Assembly: GCA_900473795.1 (NCBI GenBank)
Contig: UCMT01000013.1
Coordinates: forward strand, 62,001 to 126,000
DNA from: Hyphomicrobiales bacterium
GTDB lineage: Bacteria; Pseudomonadota; Alphaproteobacteria; Rhizobiales; Rhizobiaceae
Length of the DNA stretch: 64,000 bases
Reading direction: 5' to 3'
A program made the translations under genes and the position numbers. Of the stretch, positions 1-7,844 are shown piece by piece (position 1 is the first letter of the stretch; each line of letters begins with the position of its first letter). The notes under the pieces are model-generated. The model was not told where the DNA came from, did not search any database, and saw only the letters and a list, made by a program, of their open reading frames with translations.

Positions 1-2
1 TC

Positions 3-548
3 ATCTTTCAGGAACCACGCCTCCTGCCTTGGCTGACGGTTGCAAACAATGTCGGCTTCGGACTTGCCGAACTTGACGGTGATGATCGCAGGCAACGGAT
101 CGGGGCCGCATTGAAGAAGGTCGGCTTGGGGGAACTCGGCGACCGCTGGCCGAAGGAGCTATCGGGCGGCCAGGCCCAAAGGGTGGCGATCGCTCGTGCG
201 CTGGTCACCCGGCCGGAGGTGCTTCTTCTCGATGAACCTTTCTCGGCTTTGGATGCCTTCACGCGTGCCGATCTGCAGGACCATCTGCTCGACATATGGT
301 CCGAAACCCGTCCCACGCTCATTCTCGTGACGCACGACATCGACGAGGCCATTGTTCTCGCAGACCGGATCATCGTCATGCGGCCATGGCCGGGTCGTAT
401 TCTCGACGAAATCAAGATCGACTTGCCCAAGAAGCGCGATCGCGCATCTGTGTCATTCGAAGCTGCGAAACGGCAGTTGCTCACGTCGTTGAATGCGTCT
501 CTGCAGCCTGCGGCGGTCTGCACCTCGACCATCGCCGCATTTTGTTGA
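3..548 (+). CDS. ABC transporter ATP-binding protein, SsuB/TauB type (5' partial)
   Basis: The reading frame is open from the left edge, so the start and Walker A lie outside the window. The visible part begins at the Q-loop ([12 protein letters not shown], the form typical of nitrate/sulfonate/taurine importers). It continues with the signature LSGGQAQR, Walker [12 protein letters not shown] and the H-loop LVTHDIDEA. It is the nucleotide-binding subunit of an inner-membrane importer; permease and binding protein should lie upstream, beyond the window. The substrate cannot be told from this subunit. The last 20 or so residues look unconserved, which is common in this family. A TetR gene follows in the same direction after about 155 bases. 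Confidence 0.9.
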   Translation: MFQEPRLLPWLTVANNVGFGLAELDGDDRRQRIGAALKKVGLGELGDRWPKELSGGQAQRVAIARALVTRPEVLLLDEPFSALDAFTRADLQDHLLDIWSETRPTLILVTHDIDEAIVLADRIIVMRPWPGRILDEIKIDLPKKRDRASVSFEAAKRQLLTSLNASLQPAAVCTSTIAAFC

Positions 549-704
549 GTGCCCTGATCGACGACGTAGCGGCAAAGAGATGAGGTCTCACCCGCGTCCG
601 CGACCCGCTGTCCAATCCGATATCGTACAGATTTCTGACTCTGGACGGCAAATGGCGTTGTGTGCCAAGAAGAAGCCCTTGCTTGTTTCAGTGTGGAGAG
701 TTTT

Positions 705-1292
705 TTGGGCCTGCGGGAAGACAAGAAGGATCGCACGCGAACGCAGCTGCTTGAGGCTGGGCTGGACCTGATCCACAAGCGCGGGTTTGAGGAGACGACG
801 GTCGCCGATATCGCTGCCGCCGTCAGCGTTTCGCCCCGCACGCTGCTGCGTTATTTCCCGACAAAGGAGGATGTGATCGTCAGCTGGGTGCAGGATGGGA
901 TGACGATCATCCGTGCGGAACTGAAGGAGCGGCTCAAGTCGGAGCCGCCGGTTGTCGCACTTCTTGCTTCTGCGCGGGCGATGCTCACGGCTTTCGACGA
1001 GAAATCACGTTTCTTCCTCACAATCGAGACTGCGATCCGCTCCAACAGGAGCATTTCTGCGCGAAAGGAACAGATGATCGCCGAACTGATCGATGAAGTC
1101 GCCCATATTCTCGCCTCGACGAACAGACTATCGCCACTCCCGGACGTCGTCGCCTACACGATTGCGGGGACTGTTTTCGCGTTCATTCGGGCAACGATAA
1201 ACAGTTGGGTGGAGGGAGGAGCTGCAATGTCGCTCCCCGTTCTCTTCGACCAGGCCGCCGGCGTCGTACATTTTCAAAAAAATGTCATGTAG
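705..1292 (+). CDS. TetR/AcrR family transcriptional regulator
   Basis: The N-terminal helix-turn-helix is classical TetR (RTQLLEAGLDLI, then TVADIAAAVSVSPRTLLRYF and PTKEDV). It is followed by a roughly 140-residue helical ligand-binding domain. The frame is open from a GTG at 660 and has another GTG at 693. I prefer the TTG at 705 because GGAGAG (695-700) lies just upstream and homologues usually begin a few residues before this GLRE segment; the start is uncertain. The stop codon lies inside a perfect inverted repeat at 1280-1300 that precedes the short-chain dehydrogenase gene, which suggests that this protein represses that gene. Confidence 0.88.
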   Translation: MGLREDKKDRTRTQLLEAGLDLIHKRGFEETTVADIAAAVSVSPRTLLRYFPTKEDVIVSWVQDGMTIIRAELKERLKSEPPVVALLASARAMLTAFDEKSRFFLTIETAIRSNRSISARKEQMIAELIDEVAHILASTNRLSPLPDVVAYTIAGTVFAFIRATINSWVEGGAAMSLPVLFDQAAGVVHFQKNVM

Positions 1293-1300
1293 TGACATTT
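1280..1300. promoter_or_regulatory. Candidate TetR operator and promoter upstream of the dehydrogenase gene
   Basis: Perfect inverted repeat AAATGTCA-N5-TGACATTT, overlapping the stop codon of the TetR gene. A TTGACA hexamer (1305-1310) follows at once and can serve as the -35 of a promoter for the gene at 1406; the -10 is poor (near 1328-1338). An operator touching the -35 fits repression. The link to the adjacent TetR protein is inference. Confidence 0.55.
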
Positions 1301-1405
1301 GGCGTTGACAGACATATTTTCCCGTGCGATTTCAAAATGAGTTGCTGAGCAACCTCATTGCAAAACAGCGTCGCCATGTAGGGCGCGCCTGTTGGGAGAT
1401 AACGA

Positions 1406-2140
1406 ATGTCCACACACAAAAAGATCGCGCTCATCACTGGCGCGACGCGCGGCCTTGGCTTTGAAACGGTTCGTCAGCTTGCTCGGGAGGGCGTGTTCGT
1501 CCTTCTCGGCGCACGCGACCTGGCAACAGGGCAGGAGAAGGCTGAAACCCTGCGCCGCGAGGGGCTGGAGGTCGAGGCAATCGAAATCGATCTCAATCGG
1601 CTGGAAACGATCGACGCTGCCGCCTCTACGATCGACGAACGGTTCGGCCGGCTCGACATCCTGATCAACAATGCGGGAGTCCTGCTGCTCGACAGCGACG
1701 ATTTTCCCAGTGTGGCGGCGACGGACGCCATGCGCGAAACGCTTGAGGTCAATTTCATCGGCACCGTGATCGTGACCCAGAAAATGCTGCCCCTGATCCG
1801 CAAGGCGGCCAGCGGACGCATCGTCAACCTCTCGAGCAGCGTGGGGTCCCTCTGGTGGAATGGCGACCCGGGCAATCCGTCGCCCGATGTCAAATGGCTC
1901 GGCTATGCCGCCTCCAAGGCAGCGGTCAACATGCTGACGGTGCAGCTTGCCTTCGAATTGCGTGATACGCCCATCAAGGTCAACTCCATTTGCCCCGGCT
2001 ATGTGATGACCGATTTGAACAGGGGTGGCGGCTACGTCACCATCGAAGACGGCGTTCGGGCCTCGGTCAAATATGCCTTGCTGGGCGATGCAGGACCGAG
2101 TGGCCAATTCTTCAATATCGAAGGCCCCATCAACTGGTGA
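1406..2140 (+). CDS. Short-chain dehydrogenase/reductase (SDR)
   Basis: A 244-residue classical SDR: NAD(P)-binding TGATRGLG at residues 11-18, NNAG at 88-91, the catalytic serine region NLSSS at 141-145, and the YxxxK pair Y167/K171. The end IEGPINW resembles carbonyl-reductase-like SDRs. The charged residues after strand 2 (GARD) do not settle NADP against NAD preference. The substrate is unknown. GGGAG just before the ATG is a clear ribosome-binding site. It heads a short set with the SnoaL-like gene 48 bases downstream and probably the DoxX-like gene; it is likely controlled by the upstream TetR regulator. Confidence 0.92.
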   Translation: MSTHKKIALITGATRGLGFETVRQLAREGVFVLLGARDLATGQEKAETLRREGLEVEAIEIDLNRLETIDAAASTIDERFGRLDILINNAGVLLLDSDDFPSVAATDAMRETLEVNFIGTVIVTQKMLPLIRKAASGRIVNLSSSVGSLWWNGDPGNPSPDVKWLGYAASKAAVNMLTVQLAFELRDTPIKVNSICPGYVMTDLNRGGGYVTIEDGVRASVKYALLGDAGPSGQFFNIEGPINW

Positions 2141-2188
2141 CCGGAGCATGGCTATTTGATGCCAGTTCCAATTCGAGGAAGATGAACC

Positions 2189-2578
2189 ATGAAACCATCT
2201 ATTCAAGACATCGTGGAGATCAACCAGGTTCTGTCGCTTTGGGGACACCTGGTGGACAACCGTGCTTGGGACCGTTTCGGGGAAGTCTTTACCGAAGACG
2301 CCTATTTCGACTCGAGCGTATTCGGATTCGCGCCGGTCGCGGGAATTGAAGCGATCTGCCATATGGCCAGCCAGGAAGGCCATGCCAACGCTCATCACAC
2401 GACGAATGTGTACGTCCAGGAAGGACCAAACGACGAGATCGTGGCCGAGTCGAAGGGCCTTGGTCTGTTGTCGAACGGCGCAGTGGCGAGCGTGACCTAT
2501 ACCGACCGGCTTCGCCGGACACCGGACGGCTGGCGTTTGGCGAGCCGTATCCTTGCTCTTCCAGCCCCATCGCGTTGA
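2189..2578 (+). CDS. SnoaL-like / nuclear transport factor 2 family protein
   Basis: 129 residues with the SnoaL_4-type pattern: an N-terminal helix (DIVEINQVLSLWGHLVDNRAWD), then FGEVFTEDAYFDSS, a central HHTTNVYV strand and a final RRTPDGWRLASRIL strand. These proteins form a cone-shaped alpha+beta barrel and act as small hydrolases, isomerases or binding proteins; the fold alone does not give the reaction. An AGGAAG-type ribosome-binding site lies upstream of the ATG. Position right after an SDR suggests both act on the same small organic substrate. Confidence 0.85.
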   Translation: MKPSIQDIVEINQVLSLWGHLVDNRAWDRFGEVFTEDAYFDSSVFGFAPVAGIEAICHMASQEGHANAHHTTNVYVQEGPNDEIVAESKGLGLLSNGAVASVTYTDRLRRTPDGWRLASRILALPAPSR

Positions 2579-2639
2579 GAAACGCCACGCTATCGTCAAC
2601 CTACTATCCCTGACCGGGATGCGCGAAGAAAGCTCCTCC

Positions 2640-3005
2640 ATGCCGAGACTTCATCAGGGAAACGTTATCTCCTGGCTGCTCGCAGCGTTCTTCCTGGCCG
2701 GGACCTATGGCAACACCTTCGTCAGCCCCGAAATTGCGGCGGACTACGCCCGGTGGGGCTATCCGGAAAACTTTCATTATCTGACAGCAATCTTTGAACT
2801 CTTGGCAGCGGTTATGCTCGTCTTCAAACCTCTACGTTTGTACGGATCGCTGCTCGGGATTGCTGTCATGCTGGCCGCTGCGGGGACGGTTGTGTTCCAT
2901 GGCGAGTATCCTCATGCAATCCCTGCCCTGGTGGTCCTAGGTCTTTGCGGACTCGTTGCTTTTCTGACAATCAGGTCGAGACGATCCTTGCGGCATCCAT
3001 CCTAA
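2640..3005 (+). CDS. DoxX-like small integral membrane protein
   Basis: About 121 residues with four predicted membrane helices (ISWLLAAFFLAGTYG; LTAIFELLAAVMLVF; LLGIAVMLAAAGTVVF; IPALVVLGLCGLVAFLTI) and the helix-1 YGNTF...ARWGYP pattern of DoxX-like families, ending in a basic tail. The frame is open further upstream (TTG at 2553, ATG at 2619). I chose the ATG at 2640 because GAAGAA sits at usable spacing and the membrane helix starts soon after. Function is unknown; relatives are tied to redox or quinone chemistry. It is probably the last gene of the TetR-controlled set. The 259 bases to cysE hold nothing I recognise. Confidence 0.75.
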   Translation: MPRLHQGNVISWLLAAFFLAGTYGNTFVSPEIAADYARWGYPENFHYLTAIFELLAAVMLVFKPLRLYGSLLGIAVMLAAAGTVVFHGEYPHAIPALVVLGLCGLVAFLTIRSRRSLRHPS

Positions 3006-3264
3006 CCTCCGATGGGTTGCCAGACACGGAGTCCACTCCTAGGCACTCAGGATATCCAAAGCCGCCCGTAGAAGCGCGCAGCGTCCGTTGCCGGATCGTA
3101 AGACGAATGAAGCAGCGCCGGCAGAGAGCGCGTGCGCCCAATGCAGGCCACATGTTCTGCCCCAACGACCGTGCGACACGCCGAAGCTTTCCACGGTTTG
3201 CCATTCGGCGCGGGCGATAGCGGAAATGCTCTGAAAGCGCCGAGATGCAGCATTTTCGCGGAGC

Positions 3265-4113
3265 TCATATCACATATTCCGGTTCGTTCAGCGTCTGGTC
3301 CATCGTCACGCCGGGCAGCGCGGTATGCAGTTTTCCGACCGACCGGGCCGGGATGCCCACCACAGAAGTATAGGGCGCCACCGGGGAGACGACCACGCTG
3401 CCGGCACCAACCTTGGCGCCGATGCCGATTTCGATGTTGCCGAGGATTTTTGCGCCCGCGCCGATCAGCACGCCGCGGCGGACCTTGGGATGGCGGTCAC
3501 CGATCTCCTTGCCGGTCCCGCCGAGCGTGACGTTCTGGAGGATCGAGACCTCGTCCTCCACGACGGCTGTCTCGCCGATGACGAGACCACTTCCGTGATC
3601 GAGCATGATGCCGCGGCCCATGACGGCAGCGGGATGGATGTCGATTGCGAAGGTTTCCGAAATGCGGCTCTGGATATGCCGGGCGAGATGCCGGCGGCCG
3701 GTTGTCCAGAGCCAATGGGCGACACGGTAGCCCTGCAGGGCCGAAAAACCCTTGAAATAGAGGAACGGAGTGAGAACCTCGGTATTGCTCGGATCACGAT
3801 CCTTCACCGCCCCGAGATCGGCAGCGGCAGCGCTAAGCAGGCTCGGCGTGTGCGTGTAGGCGCCATAGATCAGCGCGAGCAGCTCGTCGCGGTCGACGTC
3901 ATGGTCGGCGAGCTTGATCGCCAGGCGGTGCGACAGTGCATGGCCGAAACTCGCATGCATCAGCACTGCCGAGTTCATCGCGCGGGCAAGGGCCTGATCG
4001 CGGTGAACCGCCGCGCTGGCCTCCATTCGCAAGGTCTCCCAGAGGGCGGCTACCTCGCGATGCGATGCATCCTCGACGGGGAGGAAGACGACGTTGCTTT
4101 CCTGTCCTAGCAT
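3265..4113 (-). CDS. cysE: Serine O-acetyltransferase
   Basis: CysE makes O-acetylserine from serine and acetyl-CoA, the carbon skeleton for cysteine. An N-terminal helical domain (ALWETLRMEA...MHASFGHALSHRLA) is followed by the left-handed beta-helix hexapeptide domain with FAIDIHPAAVMGRGIMLDHG, IGETAVV and the loop NVTLGGTGKE-GDRHPKV that carries active-site residues. Length (282 residues) is normal. A GTG at 4128 is in frame, but AAGG lies 8 bases upstream of the ATG at 4113, so I start there. It ends the minus-strand methionine-linked operon, 56 bases after the oxygenase gene, separated by a perfect hairpin. It may be a second CysE dedicated to this operon; that is inference. Confidence 0.93.
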   Translation of the reverse strand: MLGQESNVVFLPVEDASHREVAALWETLRMEASAAVHRDQALARAMNSAVLMHASFGHALSHRLAIKLADHDVDRDELLALIYGAYTHTPSLLSAAAADLGAVKDRDPSNTEVLTPFLYFKGFSALQGYRVAHWLWTTGRRHLARHIQSRISETFAIDIHPAAVMGRGIMLDHGSGLVIGETAVVEDEVSILQNVTLGGTGKEIGDRHPKVRRGVLIGAGAKILGNIEIGIGAKVGAGSVVVSPVAPYTSVVGIPARSVGKLHTALPGVTMDQTLNEPEYVI

Positions 4114-4140
4114 CTGTTCGACCTTCACGCACGAGAGGGA

Positions 4141-4163
4141 CGCCTGCCCTCTTCGGGCAGGCG
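4141..4163 (-). promoter_or_regulatory. Intercistronic hairpin between oxygenase gene and cysE
   Basis: Perfect 9-bp stem CGCCTGCCC / GGGCAGGCG with a 5-base loop, immediately after the oxygenase stop and upstream of the cysE start. No T-run follows on either strand, so it is unlikely to be a simple terminator. It could be an mRNA-stability or processing element that sets a lower dose of cysE relative to upstream genes. Confidence 0.5.
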
Positions 4164-4169
4164 AGAGGA

Positions 4170-5210
4170 TCAGGCCTTCGCCGGCTTCTCAAGCAGATGA
4201 AGCAGGTCCGGATGGTGCTTCGCTGCGACATCGGGATGGGAGCGCAGACGGCTCTTCAGATGGTTGATGCCGACCTCGCGGAAGATCGGATTGAGCGGAT
4301 CGACCGTAACGCCACGCTCGCCGCGCTTCAGCTCGTCCGGCAGCGGGATAACCGGAATCGTTGCGTCGTAGCGCGCCCCGAGGAAAAAGGCGACCGAGAA
4401 GCGCTCCGTGCCGCGCGGCGGAGTGACGACACCATGCACGTCGGCGCGCACGAAGCCGTTCGTCGCCAGTTCCAGGAGTTCACCGCTGTTGATGACGAAG
4501 GTGCCGGGCACCGGCGGTGCTTCGATCCAGATGCCCTCTTCCGTGCGGATACGCAGACCCGGGGTGGTGTCCTGAAGCAGGACCGTGACGAAGCCGCCGT
4601 CCTTGTGTGCGCCGACGCCTTGGTCGCTGCCGGCGGCCTCGCGGCCGGGATAGCGGATGATCTTCAAGAGTTGCGACGGCGACGGCTCATAGATATCGGC
4701 AAAGGCGTTCTCCGGCTGGCCGAGCGACAGCGCGATCGCCCTCAACACGTCGATGCCGATGCGGGTCACTTCCGCCTGATAGCGAAGCAGCAGTGGCTGC
4801 AGTTCCGGCAGGGCCTCCGGCCACTGGTTCGGGCCGTAAAGGCGGTTCCACGGCGTATCCGGACCGGCCCCGACCGGCTCGCCTTCCGTGTTGATATCAA
4901 ACTGCTCGCGCCAGTCCTGCTCGCCGCGGGTGCGCTCGTAGCCCGCCCGGTTATAGCCGCGGAAGTGCGGCGACTTTACCATCTCGATCGACAGCTTGTC
5001 TTCTTCGGGAAGCGCGAAGAAGCGCTTTGAAACGGCGAGCACGTCGTCGATGAGGCTATGTGGTACGCCGTGGCCGGTCAGGTAGAAGAAGCCGTGGTCG
5101 TGCAGAACACGCGTCAGTTCCTTGATGAAGCCTTCGCGCTCGACGGCGTCGCCGTAGAAGCGCGAGAAGTCGATCGTCGGCAGATGGACGGATTTGGTGT
5201 GGATCGTCAT
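4170..5210 (-). CDS. 2-oxoglutarate/Fe(II)-dependent dioxygenase, isopenicillin-N-synthase-like
   Basis: A 346-residue member of the isopenicillin N synthase / 2OG-Fe(II) oxygenase family. The N-terminal DIOX_N region (LPTIDFSRF...FFYLTGHGVP) precedes the jelly-roll core with the iron ligands H202 and D204 (GAHKDGG) and H259 (DVHGVV), and the 2-oxoglutarate-binding R270 with S272 (RFSVAFF). The substrate is not known. A TTG and two ATGs are available; GAGGAG sits only 1 base before the first ATG but 7 before the ATG at 5210, so I use that one. It lies 24 bases downstream of metI and upstream of cysE, hinting at oxidation of a sulfur-containing or amino-acid-derived substrate. Confidence 0.9.
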   Translation of the reverse strand: MTIHTKSVHLPTIDFSRFYGDAVEREGFIKELTRVLHDHGFFYLTGHGVPHSLIDDVLAVSKRFFALPEEDKLSIEMVKSPHFRGYNRAGYERTRGEQDWREQFDINTEGEPVGAGPDTPWNRLYGPNQWPEALPELQPLLLRYQAEVTRIGIDVLRAIALSLGQPENAFADIYEPSPSQLLKIIRYPGREAAGSDQGVGAHKDGGFVTVLLQDTTPGLRIRTEEGIWIEAPPVPGTFVINSGELLELATNGFVRADVHGVVTPPRGTERFSVAFFLGARYDATIPVIPLPDELKRGERGVTVDPLNPIFREVGINHLKSRLRSHPDVAAKHHPDLLHLLEKPAKA

Positions 5211-5234
5211 GGTCATGCTCCTCAAGAGAAAAGA

Positions 5235-5927
5235 TCAGGCGCGCTCGCGGCCGCGGGCGATGCGATGGTTGACGCTGCGAGCCGCCCAGTCGCCCGCCAT
5301 CTGGATCGACTGGACGATCACGACGAGAACGATGACCACCGCGATCATCACCTCCGGCATGAAGCGTTGGTAGCCGAAACGGATGCCGAGGTCGCCAAGG
5401 CCGCCGCCGCCGACCGTGCCGGCCATGGCGGAGTAGCCGACGAGGCTGACCAGCGTGACCGTCTGGCCGGCGAGGATGCCGGGCAGCGCTTCGGGCAACA
5501 GCACCTTGCAGATGATCTGCAGCGGCGTGGCGCCCATGGCCTGCGCGGCCTCGATCAGGCTGTGGTCGACCTCGCGCATGGCCGCCTCGGCAAGGCGCGC
5601 ATAGAGCGGCGTGATGGCGATGGTGAGCGGCACGATCGCCGCCGCCGTGCCCACCGTCGTGCCGGCGACGAGGCGCGTGAGGGGAATGATCGCCACCATC
5701 AGGATGATGAACGGCGTCGATCGGATCAGGTTGACGACGGTGCCCATCACCCGGGTGAGCGCCGGGCGTTCGAGGAACTGGCCAGGCGCGGTGACGACGA
5801 GCAGCACGCCGAGCGGCAGTCCGACCAGCGTCGAGAGCACCGCCGCGACGGCGACCATCGTCGCCGTCTGGCCGATGGAATCAAGAAGCAGCGCGACGAG
5901 CGCCGGCGGCAGAAGATCGGACAGCAT
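5235..5927 (-). CDS. metI: Methionine ABC transporter permease MetI
   Basis: About 230 residues with five predicted membrane helices and the D-methionine permease pattern: GQTATMVAVAAVLSTLVGLPLG, the EAA loop (DHSLIEAAQAMGATPLQII...LPEALPGI) that docks to MetN, and VGYSAMAGTVGGGGLGDLGIRFGYQRF near the end. The frame extends further upstream, but the ATG at 5927 has an AGAGG site and matches the usual MetI N-terminus (MLSDLLPPAL). It overlaps the end of metN by 47 bases, so the two are translationally linked. Known MetNIQ systems import L- and D-methionine and some analogues. Confidence 0.93.
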   Translation of the reverse strand: MLSDLLPPALVALLLDSIGQTATMVAVAAVLSTLVGLPLGVLLVVTAPGQFLERPALTRVMGTVVNLIRSTPFIILMVAIIPLTRLVAGTTVGTAAAIVPLTIAITPLYARLAEAAMREVDHSLIEAAQAMGATPLQIICKVLLPEALPGILAGQTVTLVSLVGYSAMAGTVGGGGLGDLGIRFGYQRFMPEVMIAVVIVLVVIVQSIQMAGDWAARSVNHRIARGRERA

Positions 5928-7044
5928 GACCGATGACCTCTCCATGGAGACCGAGGAAGGAAAGATGGGCGAGAACGGCGGGCACGCGATCGGCGGCGCC
6001 CGGCAGAAGGAGCGAGAGGACACCGAGCGGTCGTTCGTCGATGTAATCGATCCGGCCGTGCAGGATCGATGCGCGCACGCCGAAGCGGTCGACGAGATCG
6101 GCGATCACCGGCTCGTGTGCCGCCTCGCCCGTGAAGACGATGCGCAGCACGGGATCGGTGTCTAAGGACGACTGCGGGCGAAGCCGTGCTGCGATCTGAG
6201 GCGGCAGGTCATGCGCAACGATGGACGACAGGAAGGAGCGGGCCACCGGCGACTTCGGAAAGGCGAAGACGTCGAAGGTCGGGCCGCTTTCCACGACCTT
6301 GCCATGCTCGAGCACGGTGACGTGGCTGGCGATCGCCCGCACCACGTCCATCTCGTGCGTGATGAGGACGATCGTCAGGCCGAGGCGGCGGTTGATGTCC
6401 TTCAGGAGATCAAGGATCTGCTCGGTCGTTTCCGGATCGAGGGCGGAGGTCGCCTCGTCGGAGAGCAGCACCTTCGGATCGAGCGCGAGCGCTCGGGCGA
6501 TGCCGACACGCTGCTTCTGGCCACCGGAAAGCTCGACGGGATAGGCATCCGCCTTCGCGGAGAGCCCCACGAGATCGAGCAGGACCGGAATGCGATTGCG
6601 GATTTCCTCCTTCGCCACGCCAGCGATCTCCAGCGGCAGCGCGACATTGTCCGCCGCCGTGCGCGACGACATCAGGCTGAAATGCTGGAAGATCATGCCG
6701 ATGTCGCGCCGGGCACGGCGCAGTTCGCCACCGGAGAGCCGCGCGATGTCGTGGCCGGACACCTCGATCCGGCCCGAGGTCGGCACGACGAGCTGGTTGA
6801 GGCAGCGCACCAGCGTGCTCTTGCCCGCGCCGGAGCGACCGATGATGCCGTGGATATCGCCCTCGCGCACCGATAGAGACACCTTGTCGAGCACGGGACC
6901 GGCCTTCTGGTCGTAGACCATGGTGAGGTCTTCGACGCGGACGACCGGGCGCCGCTCCGTCACACCGTCGCGCGTGGCAGATGGCGCCGCCTTCCCTTCT
7001 GGCGCGGCTTCCAGGACCGTGGGGGAACGAGCGAGCCTCGTCAT
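5881..7044 (-). CDS. metN: Methionine ABC transporter ATP-binding protein MetN
   Basis: 387 residues: Walker A GRSGAGKST (69-77), Q-loop IFQHFSLM, signature LSGGQKQR (172-179), Walker B VLLSDEATSALD, and H-loop LITHEMD. After about residue 290 comes a C-terminal domain resembling the NIL (ACT-like) domain that senses intracellular methionine in MetN and inhibits transport (DTDPVLRIVFTG...VRASILHGRIDYI...LGVLSLLLPG). A 30-residue extension precedes the usual start. Its ATG overlaps the metQ TGA (ATGA at 7041-7044) and its end overlaps metI. Confidence 0.94.
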   Translation of the reverse strand: MTRLARSPTVLEAAPEGKAAPSATRDGVTERRPVVRVEDLTMVYDQKAGPVLDKVSLSVREGDIHGIIGRSGAGKSTLVRCLNQLVVPTSGRIEVSGHDIARLSGGELRRARRDIGMIFQHFSLMSSRTAADNVALPLEIAGVAKEEIRNRIPVLLDLVGLSAKADAYPVELSGGQKQRVGIARALALDPKVLLSDEATSALDPETTEQILDLLKDINRRLGLTIVLITHEMDVVRAIASHVTVLEHGKVVESGPTFDVFAFPKSPVARSFLSSIVAHDLPPQIAARLRPQSSLDTDPVLRIVFTGEAAHEPVIADLVDRFGVRASILHGRIDYIDERPLGVLSLLLPGAADRVPAVLAHLSFLGLHGEVIGHAVRSSAAGARRAAS

Positions 7045-7844
7045 CGTCCCTGCCAGACCGGAATCACGTTGCCTTTAAACGTCGTCTCGATGAACTGCTT
7101 CACCTCCGGCGACTGATAGCTCTCGACGAGCGTCTTCACCCAGGGCGCGTCCTTGTTCTTCTCGGCAACGCCGATCAGGCAATGGTAGTCGGAGAGCTGG
7201 TCCTCGATGAGGATGCTGTCACGCTTCGGCACGAGGCCGGCGCTGAGCGCGAAGTGCGAGGTGATGACGGAGAAGTCGACATCCTCCAGCGATCGCGGCA
7301 GTTGCGCCGTTTCCAGCGGGATAAGCTTGATGTTCTTCGGATTGTCGATGACGTCGAGTTCGGTGGCGTTGAAGGTGACGCCGGGCGTCAGCTTGATCAC
7401 GCCGCCGGCCTCCAGCAGCTTCAGCGCACGACCGAGATTGCTGGGGTCGTTGGGGATCGTCACCTGGGCGCCCTGCGGGAGTTCGGCGAGCGACGCGTAC
7501 TTCTTGGAATAGCCGGCCATCGGCAGGAGCACCGTCTTGCCAACCGATACGACGTTCAGGCCGCGGTCGCGGTTCTGCTGGTCGAGATAGGGTGTGTGCT
7601 GGAACCCGTTAGCGTCGAGATCGCCGTCGTTCGTGGCCGGGTCGATCAGCGCGCCATCGGAGAATTCGACCACCTCGATGTCGAGACCCTTCGCCTTGGC
7701 GACGGGGACGACGGCTTCGGCGATCTGCGCGTGCGGGCCGGCGGTCACGCCAAAGCGGATCTTTTCGGCGGAGGCCGAGGCGGCGCTGCCGAGGAACAGG
7801 GCGAGCGCCGGGAGGAGGAGGAAAGAACGATACGAGCGTTTCAT
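7041..7844 (-). CDS. metQ: Methionine-binding protein MetQ (NlpA family)
   Basis: 267 residues with a signal peptide (MKRSYRSFLLLPALALFLGS, cleavage probably after SASA near residue 25) and the NlpA/MetQ core: IRFGVTAGPHAQIAE, a FQHTPYLDQ segment, IPNDPSNLGRALKLLE, and a C-terminal VESYQSPEVKQFI. No cysteine lies in a lipobox, so unlike E. coli MetQ it looks like a soluble periplasmic protein. Ligand-contact regions match the methionine-binding family, but a close analogue such as a hydroxy-acid or D-form cannot be excluded. Its ATG overlaps the upstream TGA (7841-7844) and its TGA overlaps the metN ATG. The frame continues upstream, but that part is the other gene read in the wrong frame. 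Confidence 0.93.
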   Translation of the reverse strand: MKRSYRSFLLLPALALFLGSAASASAEKIRFGVTAGPHAQIAEAVVPVAKAKGLDIEVVEFSDGALIDPATNDGDLDANGFQHTPYLDQQNRDRGLNVVSVGKTVLLPMAGYSKKYASLAELPQGAQVTIPNDPSNLGRALKLLEAGGVIKLTPGVTFNATELDVIDNPKNIKLIPLETAQLPRSLEDVDFSVITSHFALSAGLVPKRDSILIEDQLSDYHCLIGVAEKNKDAPWVKTLVESYQSPEVKQFIETTFKGNVIPVWQGR

